The notes under the pieces were generated by a model. That model made no database searches. It saw nothing but the letters and a program-made list of their open reading frames with translations, and was not told the DNA's origin. A program made the position numbers and the translations under genes. Positions 36,868 through 46,103 of a DNA stretch of 64,000 nt are shown in pieces; within the stretch, counting starts at the first letter, position 1; every line of letters starts with the position of its first letter. This stretch comes from Janthinobacterium sp. CG3 (GTDB lineage: Bacteria; Pseudomonadota; Gammaproteobacteria; Burkholderiales; Burkholderiaceae_D). The DNA is taken from positions 1,924,702 through 1,988,701 of the forward strand of contig NZ_KB467824.1 in assembly GCF_000344615.1 (NCBI RefSeq), written 5' to 3'.

Positions 36868-39800
36868 TAATGTGTCCCTTCCAATTTTGGCGCGGCCACT
36901 GCTACCGCCGCGTCGGTTTTTTTGCCAAGGCGCTGGGCCAGCGTGCGCAGCAGCACGTAGAACACCGGTGTCAGGAACAGGCCGAAGAAGGTCACGCCCA
37001 GCATGCCGGCGAAGACCGCCACACCCATCGCGTGGCGCATTTCCGAACCGGCGCCGTGCGAAAACACCAGCGGCACCACACCCATGATGAAGGCGATCGA
37101 CGTCATCAGGATAGGACGCAGACGCAGGCGGCAAGACTCCAGCGCCGCTTCGACGATGGTGCGGCCGTGGTCTTCCAGTTCCCTGGCGAATTCGACGATC
37201 AGAATCGCGTTTTTCGACGCCAACCCGACCAGCACGAACAGCGCGATCTGCGTGAAGACGTTGTTGTCGCCGCCGGTCAGCTTGACGCCGATCAGCGCGC
37301 ACAGGATCGACATCGGCACGATCAAGATGACGGCCAGCGGCAGGGTCCAGCTTTCATACTGGGCGGCCAGCACCAGGAACACCAGCAACACGCACAGCGG
37401 GAACACGTAAATCATCGTGTTACCGGACAGGATGTCCTGGTAGGTCAGGTCGGTCCACTCGTAGGTGATGCCCTTCGGCAGCACTTCGCGGGCGATCTTC
37501 TCCAGCTCGGCCTGCGCTTCGCCGGACGACACGCCGGGGGCCGGCGCGCCGTTCATGTCGGCCGACACGTAGGCGTTGTAGCGCTGCACGCGGTCGGGAC
37601 CGTAGCTGTCTTTAACACGCATCAGCGACGACAGCGGAATCATCTCGCCCTGGCCGTTGCGTACCTTCAGTTGCGCGATGGCTTCGGCCTGCGAACGGAA
37701 CGGCGCGTCGGCCTGCACCCGCACTTGGTAGGTGCGGCCAAACTGGTTGAAGTCGTTCACGTACATCGAACCGAGGTTGATCTGCAAGGTCTGGTAAATG
37801 CTCGTCAGCGGCACGCCCAGCTGCTTGGCCTTGGCGCGGTCGACGTCGGCGAACAGCTGCGGCACGTTGATCTGGAAGCTGGAGAACACGCCGGCCAGCT
37901 TCGGATTTTGCCATGCCTTCATCTGCATCGCCTGGGTCGCCTTGTACAACTCGTCGTAGCCGACGTTGCCGCGGTCTTCGATCATCATCTTGAAGCCGCC
38001 GATGGTGCCCAGCCCGTTCACCGGCGGCGGCGGGAAGACCATGATGAAGGCGTCCTGCACCGCGCCCATTTGCTTGTTGATTTCGGCCGCGATGGCCTGG
38101 CCGGACTGCTCCTTCGAAGTGCGCTCGCTGAACGGTTTCAGCGCCGTGAAGACGATACCGGCGTTCGGCGCGTTGGTGAAACCATTGATCGACAGGCCGG
38201 GGAAGGCCACCGACGATTCCACGCCGGGGACTTTCATGGCGATGTCGGACATGCGGCGGATCACGGCGTCGGTGCGCTCCAGCGAGGCGGCGTCGGGCAG
38301 TTGCGCGAAGCCGACCAGGTATTGCTTGTCCTGGCCAGGCACGAAACCGTTCGGCACCACCTTGAACATGAACGCGGCGGCGACCGCCAGCATGGCGTAC
38401 ACCGCGACCGAGGCGCCTTTGCGGCGCAGCACGCCCTTGACGCCGCTTTCATACTTGGCCGAGGTGCGGCCGAAGAAGCGGTTGAACCAGGCGAAGAAGC
38501 GGCCGAACAGCTTGTCCATCAGGCGCGTCAGCGCGTCTTTCGGCGCGTCGTGCGGCTTCAGCAGCGCGGCGGCCAGGGCCGGGGCCAGCGTCAGCGAGCT
38601 GAACGCCGAAATCACGGTCGAGATGGCGATGGTCAGCGCGAACTGGCGGTAGAACTGGCCGGACAGGCCGGAGACGAAGGCGATCGGCACGAACACGGCG
38701 CACAGCACCAGGGCGATGGCGATAATCGGGCCGCTGACTTCCTTCATCGCCTGGATGGTGGCGTCGCGCGGGCTCTTGCCCATCGAGATATTGCGCTCGA
38801 CGTTTTCCACCACGACAATGGCGTCATCGACGACGATACCGATCGCCAGCACCAGCCCGAACAGCGACAAGGTGTTGATCGAGAAGCCGAAACCCAGCAT
38901 GACCGCGAAGGTGCCGATGATCGACACCGGCACCGCCAGCAGCGGGATGATCGAGGCGCGCCAGGTTTGCAGGAAGATGATCACCACCAGCACCACCAGG
39001 GCCACCGCTTCCAACAGGGTGTGGATGACGGCGCTGATCGATTCGCTGACGAACTGGGTAGGATCGTAGACGACGCTGTAGTCCAGGCCCTGCGGGAAAT
39101 CCTTTTTCAGCTCGTCCATTTTGGCGCGCACGTCGGTCGACAGTTGCAGCGCGTTGGCGTTGGGCGCCTCGAAAATACCGATACCGACCGCCGATTTATT
39201 ATTCAGCAGCGAACGCAGCGAATAGGAGTTCGATCCCATCTCGATGCGCGCGACGTCCTTCAGGCGCGTCAGGGCGCCGTCGGCGTTGGTGCGCACAATG
39301 ATCTCGCCGAACTCCTCGACCGATTGCAAACGGCCCTGGGTGTTGACGGTCAACTGGAACTGGCTGTCCTTGGCCGGCGACTGGCCGATCACCCCGGCGG
39401 CCACTTGCACGTTCTGCTCGCGGATGGCGCCGACGACGTCGCCGGCGGTCAGGCCGCGGCCCGCCACTTTTTGCGGATCGAGCCAGACGCGCATGGCGTA
39501 GTCGCCGGAACCGAACATATTGACTTCGCCCATGCCCGGAATGCGGGCCAGCTGGTCTTTGACGTTCAGCACCGCGTAGTTACGCAGGTACAGGTCGTCG
39601 TAACGGTTGTCGGGCGAGGTCAAATGCACCACCAAGGTCAGGTTGGGCGAGCTTTTGACGGTGGTCACGCCGATCTGGCGCACCTCTTCCGGCAGCCGCG
39701 GCAGGGCGCGCTGGACGCGGTTTTGCACCTGCGTTTCAGCCTGCTCGACGTTGGTGCCGATCTTGAAGGTGACGGTCAGCGCCAGCGAACCGTCGGAGGT

Positions 39801-40052
39801 GTTTTGCGAGGACATGTAGAGCATGTTCTCGACGCCGTTGATTTGCTCCTCCAGCGGCGCGGCGACGGTTTCGGCGATGACTTTCGGGTTGGCGCCCGGG
39901 TACTGCGCGCGCACCACCACCGAAGGCGGCACCACGTCCGGGTATTCCGAGATCGGCAGCTTGAAGATCGACAGCAAGCCGGCCACGAAAATGATGATCG
40001 ACAACACCGCCGCGAAGATCGGCTTGTCGACAAAAAAGCGTGAAAAATTCAT
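36867..40052 (-). CDS. RND multidrug efflux pump, inner-membrane transporter (AcrB/MexB type)
   Basis: A 1061-residue proton-driven pump with the HAE1 architecture: 12 membrane helices and two large periplasmic loops. The proton-relay residues are the Asp pair in IVVDDAIVVVENVER and the Lys in GLASKNAILIVEFA. Drugs, solvents and bile-type amphiphiles are usual substrates. It is preceded by the adaptor gene three bases upstream and followed by the outer-membrane channel. Confidence 0.95.
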   Translation of the reverse strand: MNFSRFFVDKPIFAAVLSIIIFVAGLLSIFKLPISEYPDVVPPSVVVRAQYPGANPKVIAETVAAPLEEQINGVENMLYMSSQNTSDGSLALTVTFKIGTNVEQAETQVQNRVQRALPRLPEEVRQIGVTTVKSSPNLTLVVHLTSPDNRYDDLYLRNYAVLNVKDQLARIPGMGEVNMFGSGDYAMRVWLDPQKVAGRGLTAGDVVGAIREQNVQVAAGVIGQSPAKDSQFQLTVNTQGRLQSVEEFGEIIVRTNADGALTRLKDVARIEMGSNSYSLRSLLNNKSAVGIGIFEAPNANALQLSTDVRAKMDELKKDFPQGLDYSVVYDPTQFVSESISAVIHTLLEAVALVVLVVIIFLQTWRASIIPLLAVPVSIIGTFAVMLGFGFSINTLSLFGLVLAIGIVVDDAIVVVENVERNISMGKSPRDATIQAMKEVSGPIIAIALVLCAVFVPIAFVSGLSGQFYRQFALTIAISTVISAFSSLTLAPALAAALLKPHDAPKDALTRLMDKLFGRFFAWFNRFFGRTSAKYESGVKGVLRRKGASVAVYAMLAVAAAFMFKVVPNGFVPGQDKQYLVGFAQLPDAASLERTDAVIRRMSDIAMKVPGVESSVAFPGLSINGFTNAPNAGIVFTALKPFSERTSKEQSGQAIAAEINKQMGAVQDAFIMVFPPPPVNGLGTIGGFKMMIEDRGNVGYDELYKATQAMQMKAWQNPKLAGVFSSFQINVPQLFADVDRAKAKQLGVPLTSIYQTLQINLGSMYVNDFNQFGRTYQVRVQADAPFRSQAEAIAQLKVRNGQGEMIPLSSLMRVKDSYGPDRVQRYNAYVSADMNGAPAPGVSSGEAQAELEKIAREVLPKGITYEWTDLTYQDILSGNTMIYVFPLCVLLVFLVLAAQYESWTLPLAVILIVPMSILCALIGVKLTGGDNNVFTQIALFVLVGLASKNAILIVEFARELEDHGRTIVEAALESCRLRLRPILMTSIAFIMGVVPLVFSHGAGSEMRHAMGVAVFAGMLGVTFFGLFLTPVFYVLLRTLAQRLGKKTDAAVAVAAPKLEGTH

Positions 40053-40055
40053 GAT

Positions 40056-41318
40056 TTATTCCTTTACAGTCGATGCCGCCGTGGCTGCGACCTTGGCGTC
40101 TTTCGCCGCTGGTTTAGCCGGTTGTTTTGCTTCCGGTTTGGCGACCGGGGCGGCCGGATCGAAATCCATCGCCACCACCTGCGCCGTCACCGGGGCGCCG
40201 GGGCGCACGCGTTGCAGGCCGTTGACGACGATTTTCTCGCCCGCCTTCAAGCCCTCGCGCACCACGCGCAAGCCGTCCACCGTCGGTCCCAGTTTCACCG
40301 GGCGGTATTCGGCCTTGCTGTCGGCGCCGACGACGAAGACGAACTTGCGGTTCTGGTCGGTGCCGATGGCGCGGTCGCTGATCAACAGCGCGCGGGTCTG
40401 CTCCTTGCCGCCGTTGCCGGCGTCCAGCTGGACGCGGGCGAACAGGCCGGGAACCAGCACGTTGTCGGCGTTGGCGAAGGTGGCGCGCATGCGCACGCTG
40501 CCGGTTTTCGGATCGAGCTGGTTATCGACGAATTCCAGCTTGCCCTCGTGCGGAAAGCCCGCTTCGTTGGCTAGGCCGACCCGCACCGTGACCGGCGCGC
40601 CCTTGTGCGACTGGGCGCCGACGCGCAGGTAGGTGTCTTCGTCGCCGTCGAAGCTGGCGTAGATGCGGTCGGTCGACACCACCGAGGTCAGCACGGCGGA
40701 GCCGTCGATCAGGTTGCCAACGGTGATTTCGGCCTTGCTGACGCGGCCGTTGATCGGCGCGTGCACCTGGGTGAAGCTCAGGTTCAGCTTGGCCGCTTCA
40801 AACGAGGCCTGGGCGGCGCGGGCGTTGGCGTCGAGCTCCTTCAGGCCGGAAGCCTTCTCGTCGAGTTCGCGCTGCGGGATGGCTTTTTCGGCCAACAGCT
40901 TTTCGGCGCGCACCAGCTCCAGCTTGGCCAGGTCGGCCTTGGCGCGGGCCGACAAGGCGGCCGCTTCGGCGCGGCTCATCTCGGCCTGGAACGGCCGCGG
41001 GTCGATGACGAACAAGACGTCGCCCTTTTTCACTTCGCTGCCCGGCTTGAAGTTGACGGAGGTGATGAAGCCGCCGACGCGCGAACGGATTTCGACGCGC
41101 TCGACCGCTTCCAGGCGGCCCGAGAATTCCTGGGTTTCGACGATCTGTTTTTCCACCACGGCGGCGGCCGAAATCGGCGGACCAGCCTGCGCCGGCGCTT
41201 CCTGCGCCTTGCTATTGGCCGAATCGCACGCGCTCAAGCCCAGGGCTGCCAGCCCCGCCAGTGCCAGCGCGGCGGCGAGCGGCCGTGCCAGCGTCGTCAA
41301 TTGTTGAACGTTTTTCAT
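40056..41318 (-). CDS. RND efflux periplasmic adaptor (AcrA/MexA type)
   Basis: A 420-residue membrane-fusion protein. LGLSACDS is a lipobox (Cys31). The lipoyl/barrel-sandwich halves flank a helical hairpin (EAAALSARAKADLAKLELVRAEKL...GLKELDANARAAQ). The C-terminal extension is Ala/Lys/Pro rich and low complexity. It couples pump to channel. First gene of the operon; an almost perfect palindrome about 120 bases upstream is a likely regulator site. Confidence 0.93.
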   Translation of the reverse strand: MKNVQQLTTLARPLAAALALAGLAALGLSACDSANSKAQEAPAQAGPPISAAAVVEKQIVETQEFSGRLEAVERVEIRSRVGGFITSVNFKPGSEVKKGDVLFVIDPRPFQAEMSRAEAAALSARAKADLAKLELVRAEKLLAEKAIPQRELDEKASGLKELDANARAAQASFEAAKLNLSFTQVHAPINGRVSKAEITVGNLIDGSAVLTSVVSTDRIYASFDGDEDTYLRVGAQSHKGAPVTVRVGLANEAGFPHEGKLEFVDNQLDPKTGSVRMRATFANADNVLVPGLFARVQLDAGNGGKEQTRALLISDRAIGTDQNRKFVFVVGADSKAEYRPVKLGPTVDGLRVVREGLKAGEKIVVNGLQRVRPGAPVTAQVVAMDFDPAAPVAKPEAKQPAKPAAKDAKVAATAASTVKE

Positions 41319-41436
41319 ATTTTTCCCTTTTGTTATGAAATTTATAATGATTTAGGCGGAACAATGCCTTCTGGCTTGATACAGGTGATTCGGGGCGGGC
41401 GCAGACCCGCGTGCTGTATATGGCGGCGAAAATATA

Positions 41437-41453
41437 CACTACACAGTGTAGTG
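41437..41453. promoter_or_regulatory. Palindromic operator upstream of the RND efflux operon
   Basis: CACTACAC-A-GTGTAGTG is a perfect 8-base palindrome with one central base. Read toward the pump, TATATT directly follows and may be a -10 box, so a bound repressor would block polymerase. It is the type of site used by TetR-family efflux repressors, but no such gene lies next to it. Confidence 0.6.
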
Positions 41454-41508
41454 CTTACACCTTATAAAGTAAACTTGTTGGTGTAAATACTCATGGTGGC
41501 CTTCCCGT

Positions 41509-42351
41509 TCAGCTTGCCGGGGCCGGCTCCAGCGTGGCGATGAAGTCGGCCATCTCGCTCAACGCGCGCGCCTTGCAGGCGCATTCGTTGCGGGCGCCCG
41601 GTTCTTGCAGCGGCGCCGGCGGCATGCGGCTGACGGTGGTCTTGATGCCACAGGCAATCAGCTTGGCGCCGTATTGTTCCGCCTCGTCGCGCAGCGGGTC
41701 GTCCTCGGCCGACATGATCAGTGCCGGCGGCAGGTTCTTCAAACGGCTCGACTGCAACGGCGAGGCGTACGGGTGGGTGCGGTCGGCGGCGTTCGGCAGG
41801 TAGCCGCGGTAGCCGGCGGCGCACACGTCGGCCACCTCGATCATGTCCGGGCAGGACGGCATGGCCCGCATCGAACAGCTGCTCAGGCCGGGATCGAGCA
41901 TCGGCATGATCAGGATTTGGCCCGCCAGCGCCGGGCCGCCGCGGTCGCGCGACATCAGCGTACACACGGCCGCCAGGTTGGCGCCGGCCTCGATGCCGGA
42001 AACGATCAATTGCTTGCCGGTCCAGCCCAGCTTGGTCTTGTTCTTCTTGGCCCACACCAGCACGGCGTGGGCGTCTTCCACGGCGGCGGGAAACGGGCGC
42101 ACCGTGGCCAGCGTGTAATTGGTCGCCAGCACGATCTGCTTCGGGCTGCCCAGCACCAGGCAGCGCAGGAAGTCGTCGCCGTCCTCCAGGTCGCCGCCGA
42201 CGAAGCCGCCGCCGTGGAAAAACACGATCAGGCTGTCGAGCTTGGCGCCGGGCGCGCCGGCCGTGTAGATCCGCGCCGCCAACGCGTCCTGCGCGCCGCG
42301 CACTTCCATGTCGCGTATCGTCAGCTGCGCGTCGGACGGCACCGCCGTCAT
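41509..42351 (-). CDS. HSL-type alpha/beta hydrolase fold lacking the catalytic serine
   Basis: A 280-residue protein of the hormone-sensitive-lipase family. The oxyanion motif is FFHGGGFVGG. The nucleophile elbow, normally GDSAGG, reads GIEAGA, so the serine is replaced by glutamate. The acid loop is present (SAEDDPLRDEAE), but no histidine follows in the usual position (TVSRMPPAPLQEPG). It therefore appears to be a pseudoenzyme, or uses a different chemistry. The start is ATG 42351, overlapping the small upstream gene by four bases; the longer frame to 42630 is rejected. Confidence 0.8.
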   Translation of the reverse strand: MTAVPSDAQLTIRDMEVRGAQDALAARIYTAGAPGAKLDSLIVFFHGGGFVGGDLEDGDDFLRCLVLGSPKQIVLATNYTLATVRPFPAAVEDAHAVLVWAKKNKTKLGWTGKQLIVSGIEAGANLAAVCTLMSRDRGGPALAGQILIMPMLDPGLSSCSMRAMPSCPDMIEVADVCAAGYRGYLPNAADRTHPYASPLQSSRLKNLPPALIMSAEDDPLRDEAEQYGAKLIACGIKTTVSRMPPAPLQEPGARNECACKARALSEMADFIATLEPAPAS

Positions 42352-42575
42352 TGCGCGAGCGCCTTGCCGGAGGCCGCGCTCAGTTCGGCAGGCAGCGCCA
42401 ACTCGTTGGCGCACAGCAGCGCGGAACCGTGCGATACCTGCGACACCAGCGCGTCGTAACCGCTGGCCTCGGCCTGCGCCGCCTGCGAATAAACGTCGGT
42501 ATTCACCATTCCGGCCAAAGCAAGTGAGCTCAACGCAAGAGCGACGACTGCAAAGATTCCATCCCGATGACCCAT
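42348..42575 (-). CDS. Small exported or membrane protein, 75 residues
   Basis: A short protein with one hydrophobic N-terminal stretch (FAVVALALSSLALAGMV), probably a signal peptide, and a soluble tail with one cysteine. GGGAG lies eight bases before ATG 42575. Its stop overlaps the start of the hydrolase-fold gene by four bases, which strongly supports real translation and coupling. No family recognised. Confidence 0.6.
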   Translation of the reverse strand: MGHRDGIFAVVALALSSLALAGMVNTDVYSQAAQAEASGYDALVSQVSHGSALLCANELALPAELSAASGKALAQ

Positions 42576-42709
42576 GACATTTCTCCCGATAACTTCCGAC
42601 GACCCCTGCATTTATGCTGCAGTACAACAACTATAAACTTGTTCTACAATATGATAAATACTGCAATGTCGAATTGATTGTTCAGGAATCCGAACAATAG
42701 GGAAAACCA

Positions 42710-43672
42710 ATGAATAAACTGCAAGCGATGGAAGTGTTCGTGCAAGTGGTCGACGCCGGCGGTTTTACGCGCGCGGCCGAGAACATGCAACTGCCCAAGG
42801 CCAGCGTGTCGACGCTGATCCAGTCGCTGGAGACGGCGCTGGCGGTCAAGCTGCTGCACCGGACCACGCGCCAAGTCAGCATCACCGCCGACGGCGCCGC
42901 CTACTACGAGCGCTGCCTGCGCATCCTGGCCGACGTGCGCGAAGCCGAGGAGTCGCTGTCGCGCACCCGCCTGAGCCCGAGCGGGCGGCTGCGGGTGGAG
43001 GCGCCCACCGGCGTCGCCGGCGAGATCATCATCCCCGCCCTGCCGGCCTTCTTCGAGCGCTACCCCGACATTACGCTGGACCTCGGTTGCAGCGACCGCC
43101 CGGTCGACCTGATCGAGGAAGGGGTCGACTGCGCGGTGCGCGGCGGCCAGCTGGGCGACTCGACGCTGATCGCGCGGCGCGTCGGCATCGTCCAGTTCAC
43201 CACCTGCGCGGCGCCGGCCTACCTGGACAAATTCGGCCGGCCGCGGCACCCCGGCGACCTGCTACGGCACCGCTGCGTGAACTATTTCTCGTCCAAGACC
43301 GGCAAGACCTACGACTGGGACTTCAGCCGCGGCGACGAGCGCATCCAGCAGCCGCTGGCGGGCCATATCGCGCTGAACGACTCGAACGCCTACATCAGCG
43401 CCGGCCTGGCCGGCCTGGGCGTGATGCAGATGCTCAACTTCACCGCCCAGCCCTACCTCGACGACGGCCGCCTGGAACTCCTGCTGCCCGACTGGAGTTC
43501 GGACCCGCTGCCGGTGCACGTGGTGTACCCGCAAAACCGCCACCTGTCGGCCAAGGTGCGGGTGTTCGTCGAATGGGTCGCCGAACTGTTTTCCAACCAC
43601 CCCGGCATGCAGCTCAAGAGCGCGCCGCAGCGCGCCGCGGCAGCCTCCACCCCTCTACAGGTAGCCATCTGA
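42710..43672 (+). CDS. LysR-family transcriptional regulator
   Basis: A 320-residue LTTR. The N-terminal winged helix has AMEVFVQVVDAGGFTRAAENMQLPKASVS, and the effector-binding domain follows. AT-rich bases 42620-42690, with a TTGTT/AACAA dyad around 42632-42652, form the gap to the divergent small-protein gene and could be its site. The stop overlaps the dehydrogenase start (ATGA), so it may control that gene. Effector unknown. Confidence 0.92.
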   Translation: MNKLQAMEVFVQVVDAGGFTRAAENMQLPKASVSTLIQSLETALAVKLLHRTTRQVSITADGAAYYERCLRILADVREAEESLSRTRLSPSGRLRVEAPTGVAGEIIIPALPAFFERYPDITLDLGCSDRPVDLIEEGVDCAVRGGQLGDSTLIARRVGIVQFTTCAAPAYLDKFGRPRHPGDLLRHRCVNYFSSKTGKTYDWDFSRGDERIQQPLAGHIALNDSNAYISAGLAGLGVMQMLNFTAQPYLDDGRLELLLPDWSSDPLPVHVVYPQNRHLSAKVRVFVEWVAELFSNHPGMQLKSAPQRAAAASTPLQVAI

Positions 43673-44628
43673 TGACCACACCGCACAACATCGTCTTCCT
43701 CGACCGCGACAGCCTGATCGCCACGCTGCGCCAGCCCGCCTTCGCCCACGAATGGCGCGAGTACGCGTCGACGAGCGCCGCCGCGGCCGCCGGGCGCCTG
43801 GCCGAGGCCAGCATCGCCATCAGCAACAAGGTGCCGCTGCGCGCGGCCGACCTGGCGCAACTGCCGCAACTGAAAATGATCGCCGTGGCCGCCACCGGCA
43901 CCGATATCATCGACCTGGCGGCGTGCCGCGCGCGCGGCATCGTCGTGTGCAACATCCGCGACTACGCGGTGGCCTCGGTGCCGGAGCACTGCATGGCGCT
44001 GATGCTGGCGCTGCGGCGCAAGCTGCTCGACTACCGCGCCGACGTCGAAGCCGGCATGTGGCAGCGCTCGGCGCGCTTTTGCCTGCTCGGCCATCCGATC
44101 CGCGACCTGCACGGCAGCCGCCTCGGCCTGCTCGGCTACGGCGCGCTCGGCAAGTCGGTGGCGGCACTGGGGCGCGCCTTCGGCATGGAAGTGTGCGTGC
44201 ACACCCGCTCGCCGGTGACGGACCCGGACGTGACGGCGCTGTCATGGGACGAGCTGCTGGCGACGTCGGACGTGCTCAGCCTGCACCTGCCGCTGAGCGA
44301 GCAGACCCGCCACATCATCGGCGCGGCCGAGCTGGCGCGCATGAAGCCGACGGCGCTGCTGATCAACACCGCGCGCGGCGGCCTGGTCGACGAGGCCGCG
44401 CTGGCGGCCGCGCTGAGCGACGGCGTTATCGGCGGCGCCGGCTTCGACGTGCTGGCGCAGGAGCCGCCGCCGCCCGACAACGTGCTGCTCAACCTGCGCC
44501 TGCCGAACTTCATCCTGACGCCGCACACCGCCTGGGCCAGCGGCCAGGCGATGCAGGCGCTGGCCGACCAGTTGATCGACAACGTCGAGGCGTTCGCCGC
44601 CGGCCGTCCGCGCAACGTGGTGGCCTAA
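43672..44628 (+). CDS. D-isomer 2-hydroxyacid dehydrogenase (NAD-dependent)
   Basis: A 318-residue dehydrogenase of the glycerate/hydroxypyruvate family. The NAD motif is GLLGYGALGKSVAALG. The catalytic Arg is in INTARGGLVDE, Glu in DVLAQEPPP and His in LTPHTAW. It reduces 2-keto acids such as hydroxypyruvate or glyoxylate. ATG at 43672 overlaps the LysR stop; the longer frame from 43087 is a shadow of the LysR gene. Confidence 0.92.
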   Translation: MTTPHNIVFLDRDSLIATLRQPAFAHEWREYASTSAAAAAGRLAEASIAISNKVPLRAADLAQLPQLKMIAVAATGTDIIDLAACRARGIVVCNIRDYAVASVPEHCMALMLALRRKLLDYRADVEAGMWQRSARFCLLGHPIRDLHGSRLGLLGYGALGKSVAALGRAFGMEVCVHTRSPVTDPDVTALSWDELLATSDVLSLHLPLSEQTRHIIGAAELARMKPTALLINTARGGLVDEAALAAALSDGVIGGAGFDVLAQEPPPPDNVLLNLRLPNFILTPHTAWASGQAMQALADQLIDNVEAFAAGRPRNVVA

Positions 44629-45770
44629 AAGGTCCCCGGCAGTAGGATGCGCTGGTCGACGTCGCGCACGTCGCGCAGGCCGCAGAAGGCCATCGTCAAA
44701 TCGAGTTCGTTGCGGATGATGGCTAGGCATTTGTCGACGCCCGCCTCGCCCAGCGCGCCTAGCCCGTACAGGAAGGGCCGGCCGATGTAGACGCCCTTGG
44801 CGCCCAGCGCCAGCGCCTTGATGACGTCCTGGCCGGAGCGGATGCCGCCGTCCATGTGCACCTCGATCTGTGCGCCGACGGCGTCGACGATGGCCGGCAG
44901 CGCGCCGATCGACGATTGCGCGCCGTCGAGCTGGCGGCCGCCGTGGTTCGAGACGATCAGCGCGTCGGCGCCGCTGGCGGCGGCCAGGCGCGCGTCCTCG
45001 GCGTCCATGATGCCTTTGATGATCAACTTGCCGCCCCAGCGCTGCTTGATCCACTCGACGTCGCGCCACGACAGGCTCAGGTCGAACTGCTGCTGGGTCC
45101 AGGCCGACAACGACGACATGTCCGTTACCGACGTCGCGTGGCCGACGATGTTGCCGAAGCCGCGGCGCTTGGTGCCCAGCATGCCCTTGCACCAGCGCGG
45201 CTTGCTGGCCATGTTGAGCAGGTTGGCGAGGGTTAGCTTGGGCGGCGCTGACAGGCCGTTGCGCAAATCCTTGTGGCGCTGCCCCAGCACCTGCAAGTCG
45301 AGCGTCAGCACCAGCGCCGAGCAGCCGGCCGCCTTGGCGCGGTCGATCAGGCGGTTGATGTACGCACGGTCCTTCATCACGTACAACTGGAACCAGAACG
45401 GCTTGCTGGTGTGCGCGGCCACGTCCTCGATCGAGCAGATACTCATCGTCGACAGCGTGAACGGCACGCCGAAGCGCTCGGCCGCGCGCGCCGCCAGGAT
45501 TTCGCCGTCGGCGTGCTGCATGCCGGTCAGGCCGGTCGGCGCCAGCGCCACCGGCATCGCCACCGGCTGCCCCACCATCGTCGACGCCAGGCTGCGGTTT
45601 TCCAGGTTGACGGCAACCCGCTGGCGGAATTTGATCTGCGCGAAGTCGCCGCTGTTGGCGCGGTAGGTCGACTCCGTCCACGAACCGGCGTCGGCGTAAT
45701 CGTAAAACATGCGCGGCACGCGCTTCTGCGCCAACACGCGCAAGTCTTCAATGCAGGTAATAATCGTCAT
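44625..45770 (-). CDS. lldD: FMN-dependent alpha-hydroxy-acid dehydrogenase (LldD-like)
   Basis: A 381-residue FMN enzyme of the lactate dehydrogenase/glycolate oxidase family. The active-site segment SNHGGRQLDG has the catalytic His and Arg, and HMDGGIRSGQDVIKAL the phosphate site. LldD oxidises L-lactate to pyruvate and feeds quinones; glycolate or mandelate are alternatives. It is convergent with the hydroxyacid dehydrogenase, with a four-base overlap. Together they suggest 2-hydroxyacid use. Confidence 0.88.
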   Translation of the reverse strand: MTIITCIEDLRVLAQKRVPRMFYDYADAGSWTESTYRANSGDFAQIKFRQRVAVNLENRSLASTMVGQPVAMPVALAPTGLTGMQHADGEILAARAAERFGVPFTLSTMSICSIEDVAAHTSKPFWFQLYVMKDRAYINRLIDRAKAAGCSALVLTLDLQVLGQRHKDLRNGLSAPPKLTLANLLNMASKPRWCKGMLGTKRRGFGNIVGHATSVTDMSSLSAWTQQQFDLSLSWRDVEWIKQRWGGKLIIKGIMDAEDARLAAASGADALIVSNHGGRQLDGAQSSIGALPAIVDAVGAQIEVHMDGGIRSGQDVIKALALGAKGVYIGRPFLYGLGALGEAGVDKCLAIIRNELDLTMAFCGLRDVRDVDQRILLPGTF

Positions 45771-45813
45771 GCGCGCTCCCGGGTTCGCTAGTGCCCCACG
45801 CAGGGCCCACTAG

Positions 45814-45846
45814 AAAAAGGGGACTAGATTTTGCAATCTAGTCCCC
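45814..45846 (-). terminator. Terminator of tRNA-Arg copy 1
   Basis: GGGGACTAGATT, loop TTGC, AATCTAGTCCCC (45819-45846), followed on the minus strand by a T-run (45814-45818). Confidence 0.85.
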
Positions 45847-45853
45847 GATATTC

Positions 45854-45930
45854 TGGTGCGGCTGGCAGGAATTGAACCCACGACCCCTTGGTTCGTAGCC
45901 AAGTACTCTATCCAACTGAGCTACAGCCGC
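45854..45930 (-). tRNA. tRNA-Arg (anticodon ACG), copy 1
   Basis: 77 bases including encoded CCA, reading GCGGCTG...CAGCCGCACCA on the minus strand. Anticodon stem CTTGG/CCAAG with loop CTACGAA gives anticodon ACG, decoding CGN arginine codons after inosine modification. GCTCAGTTGGAT and GGTTCAATTCC are normal D and T-arm sequences. One of five identical copies in the window. Confidence 0.97.
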
Positions 45931-46103
45931 GAAAGGCAAGATTATAGCAGGGGTTTGGCGAACGGCCAAGGGCGGACGGTCGCGCGTCAGCCCCGGTTCC
46001 AGACCGGCCGATGGAATCGACGGGTAAATCGGATAATTTCACGGCGCGACCGTCGCAACGCGCTAACGCCTGTCGCCGTCGACCGGGCGGCGCTGCGGCA
46101 CGT

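Larger units (their letters stand above)
45811..45974. repeat. Left direct repeat (terminator + tRNA-Arg + promoter side)
   Basis: About 164 bases nearly identical to 49030-49192. The match starts before the terminator, spans the whole tRNA and continues about 40 bases past its 5' end, with a handful of differences. Together the two copies bracket the three-gene cassette. Confidence 0.8.

Noticed and set aside
36846..40043. 1065-codon open frame on the plus strand
   Set aside because: It is the exact antisense of the RND pump gene. The product is Arg/His/Gln rich with no domain; it arises from high GC.
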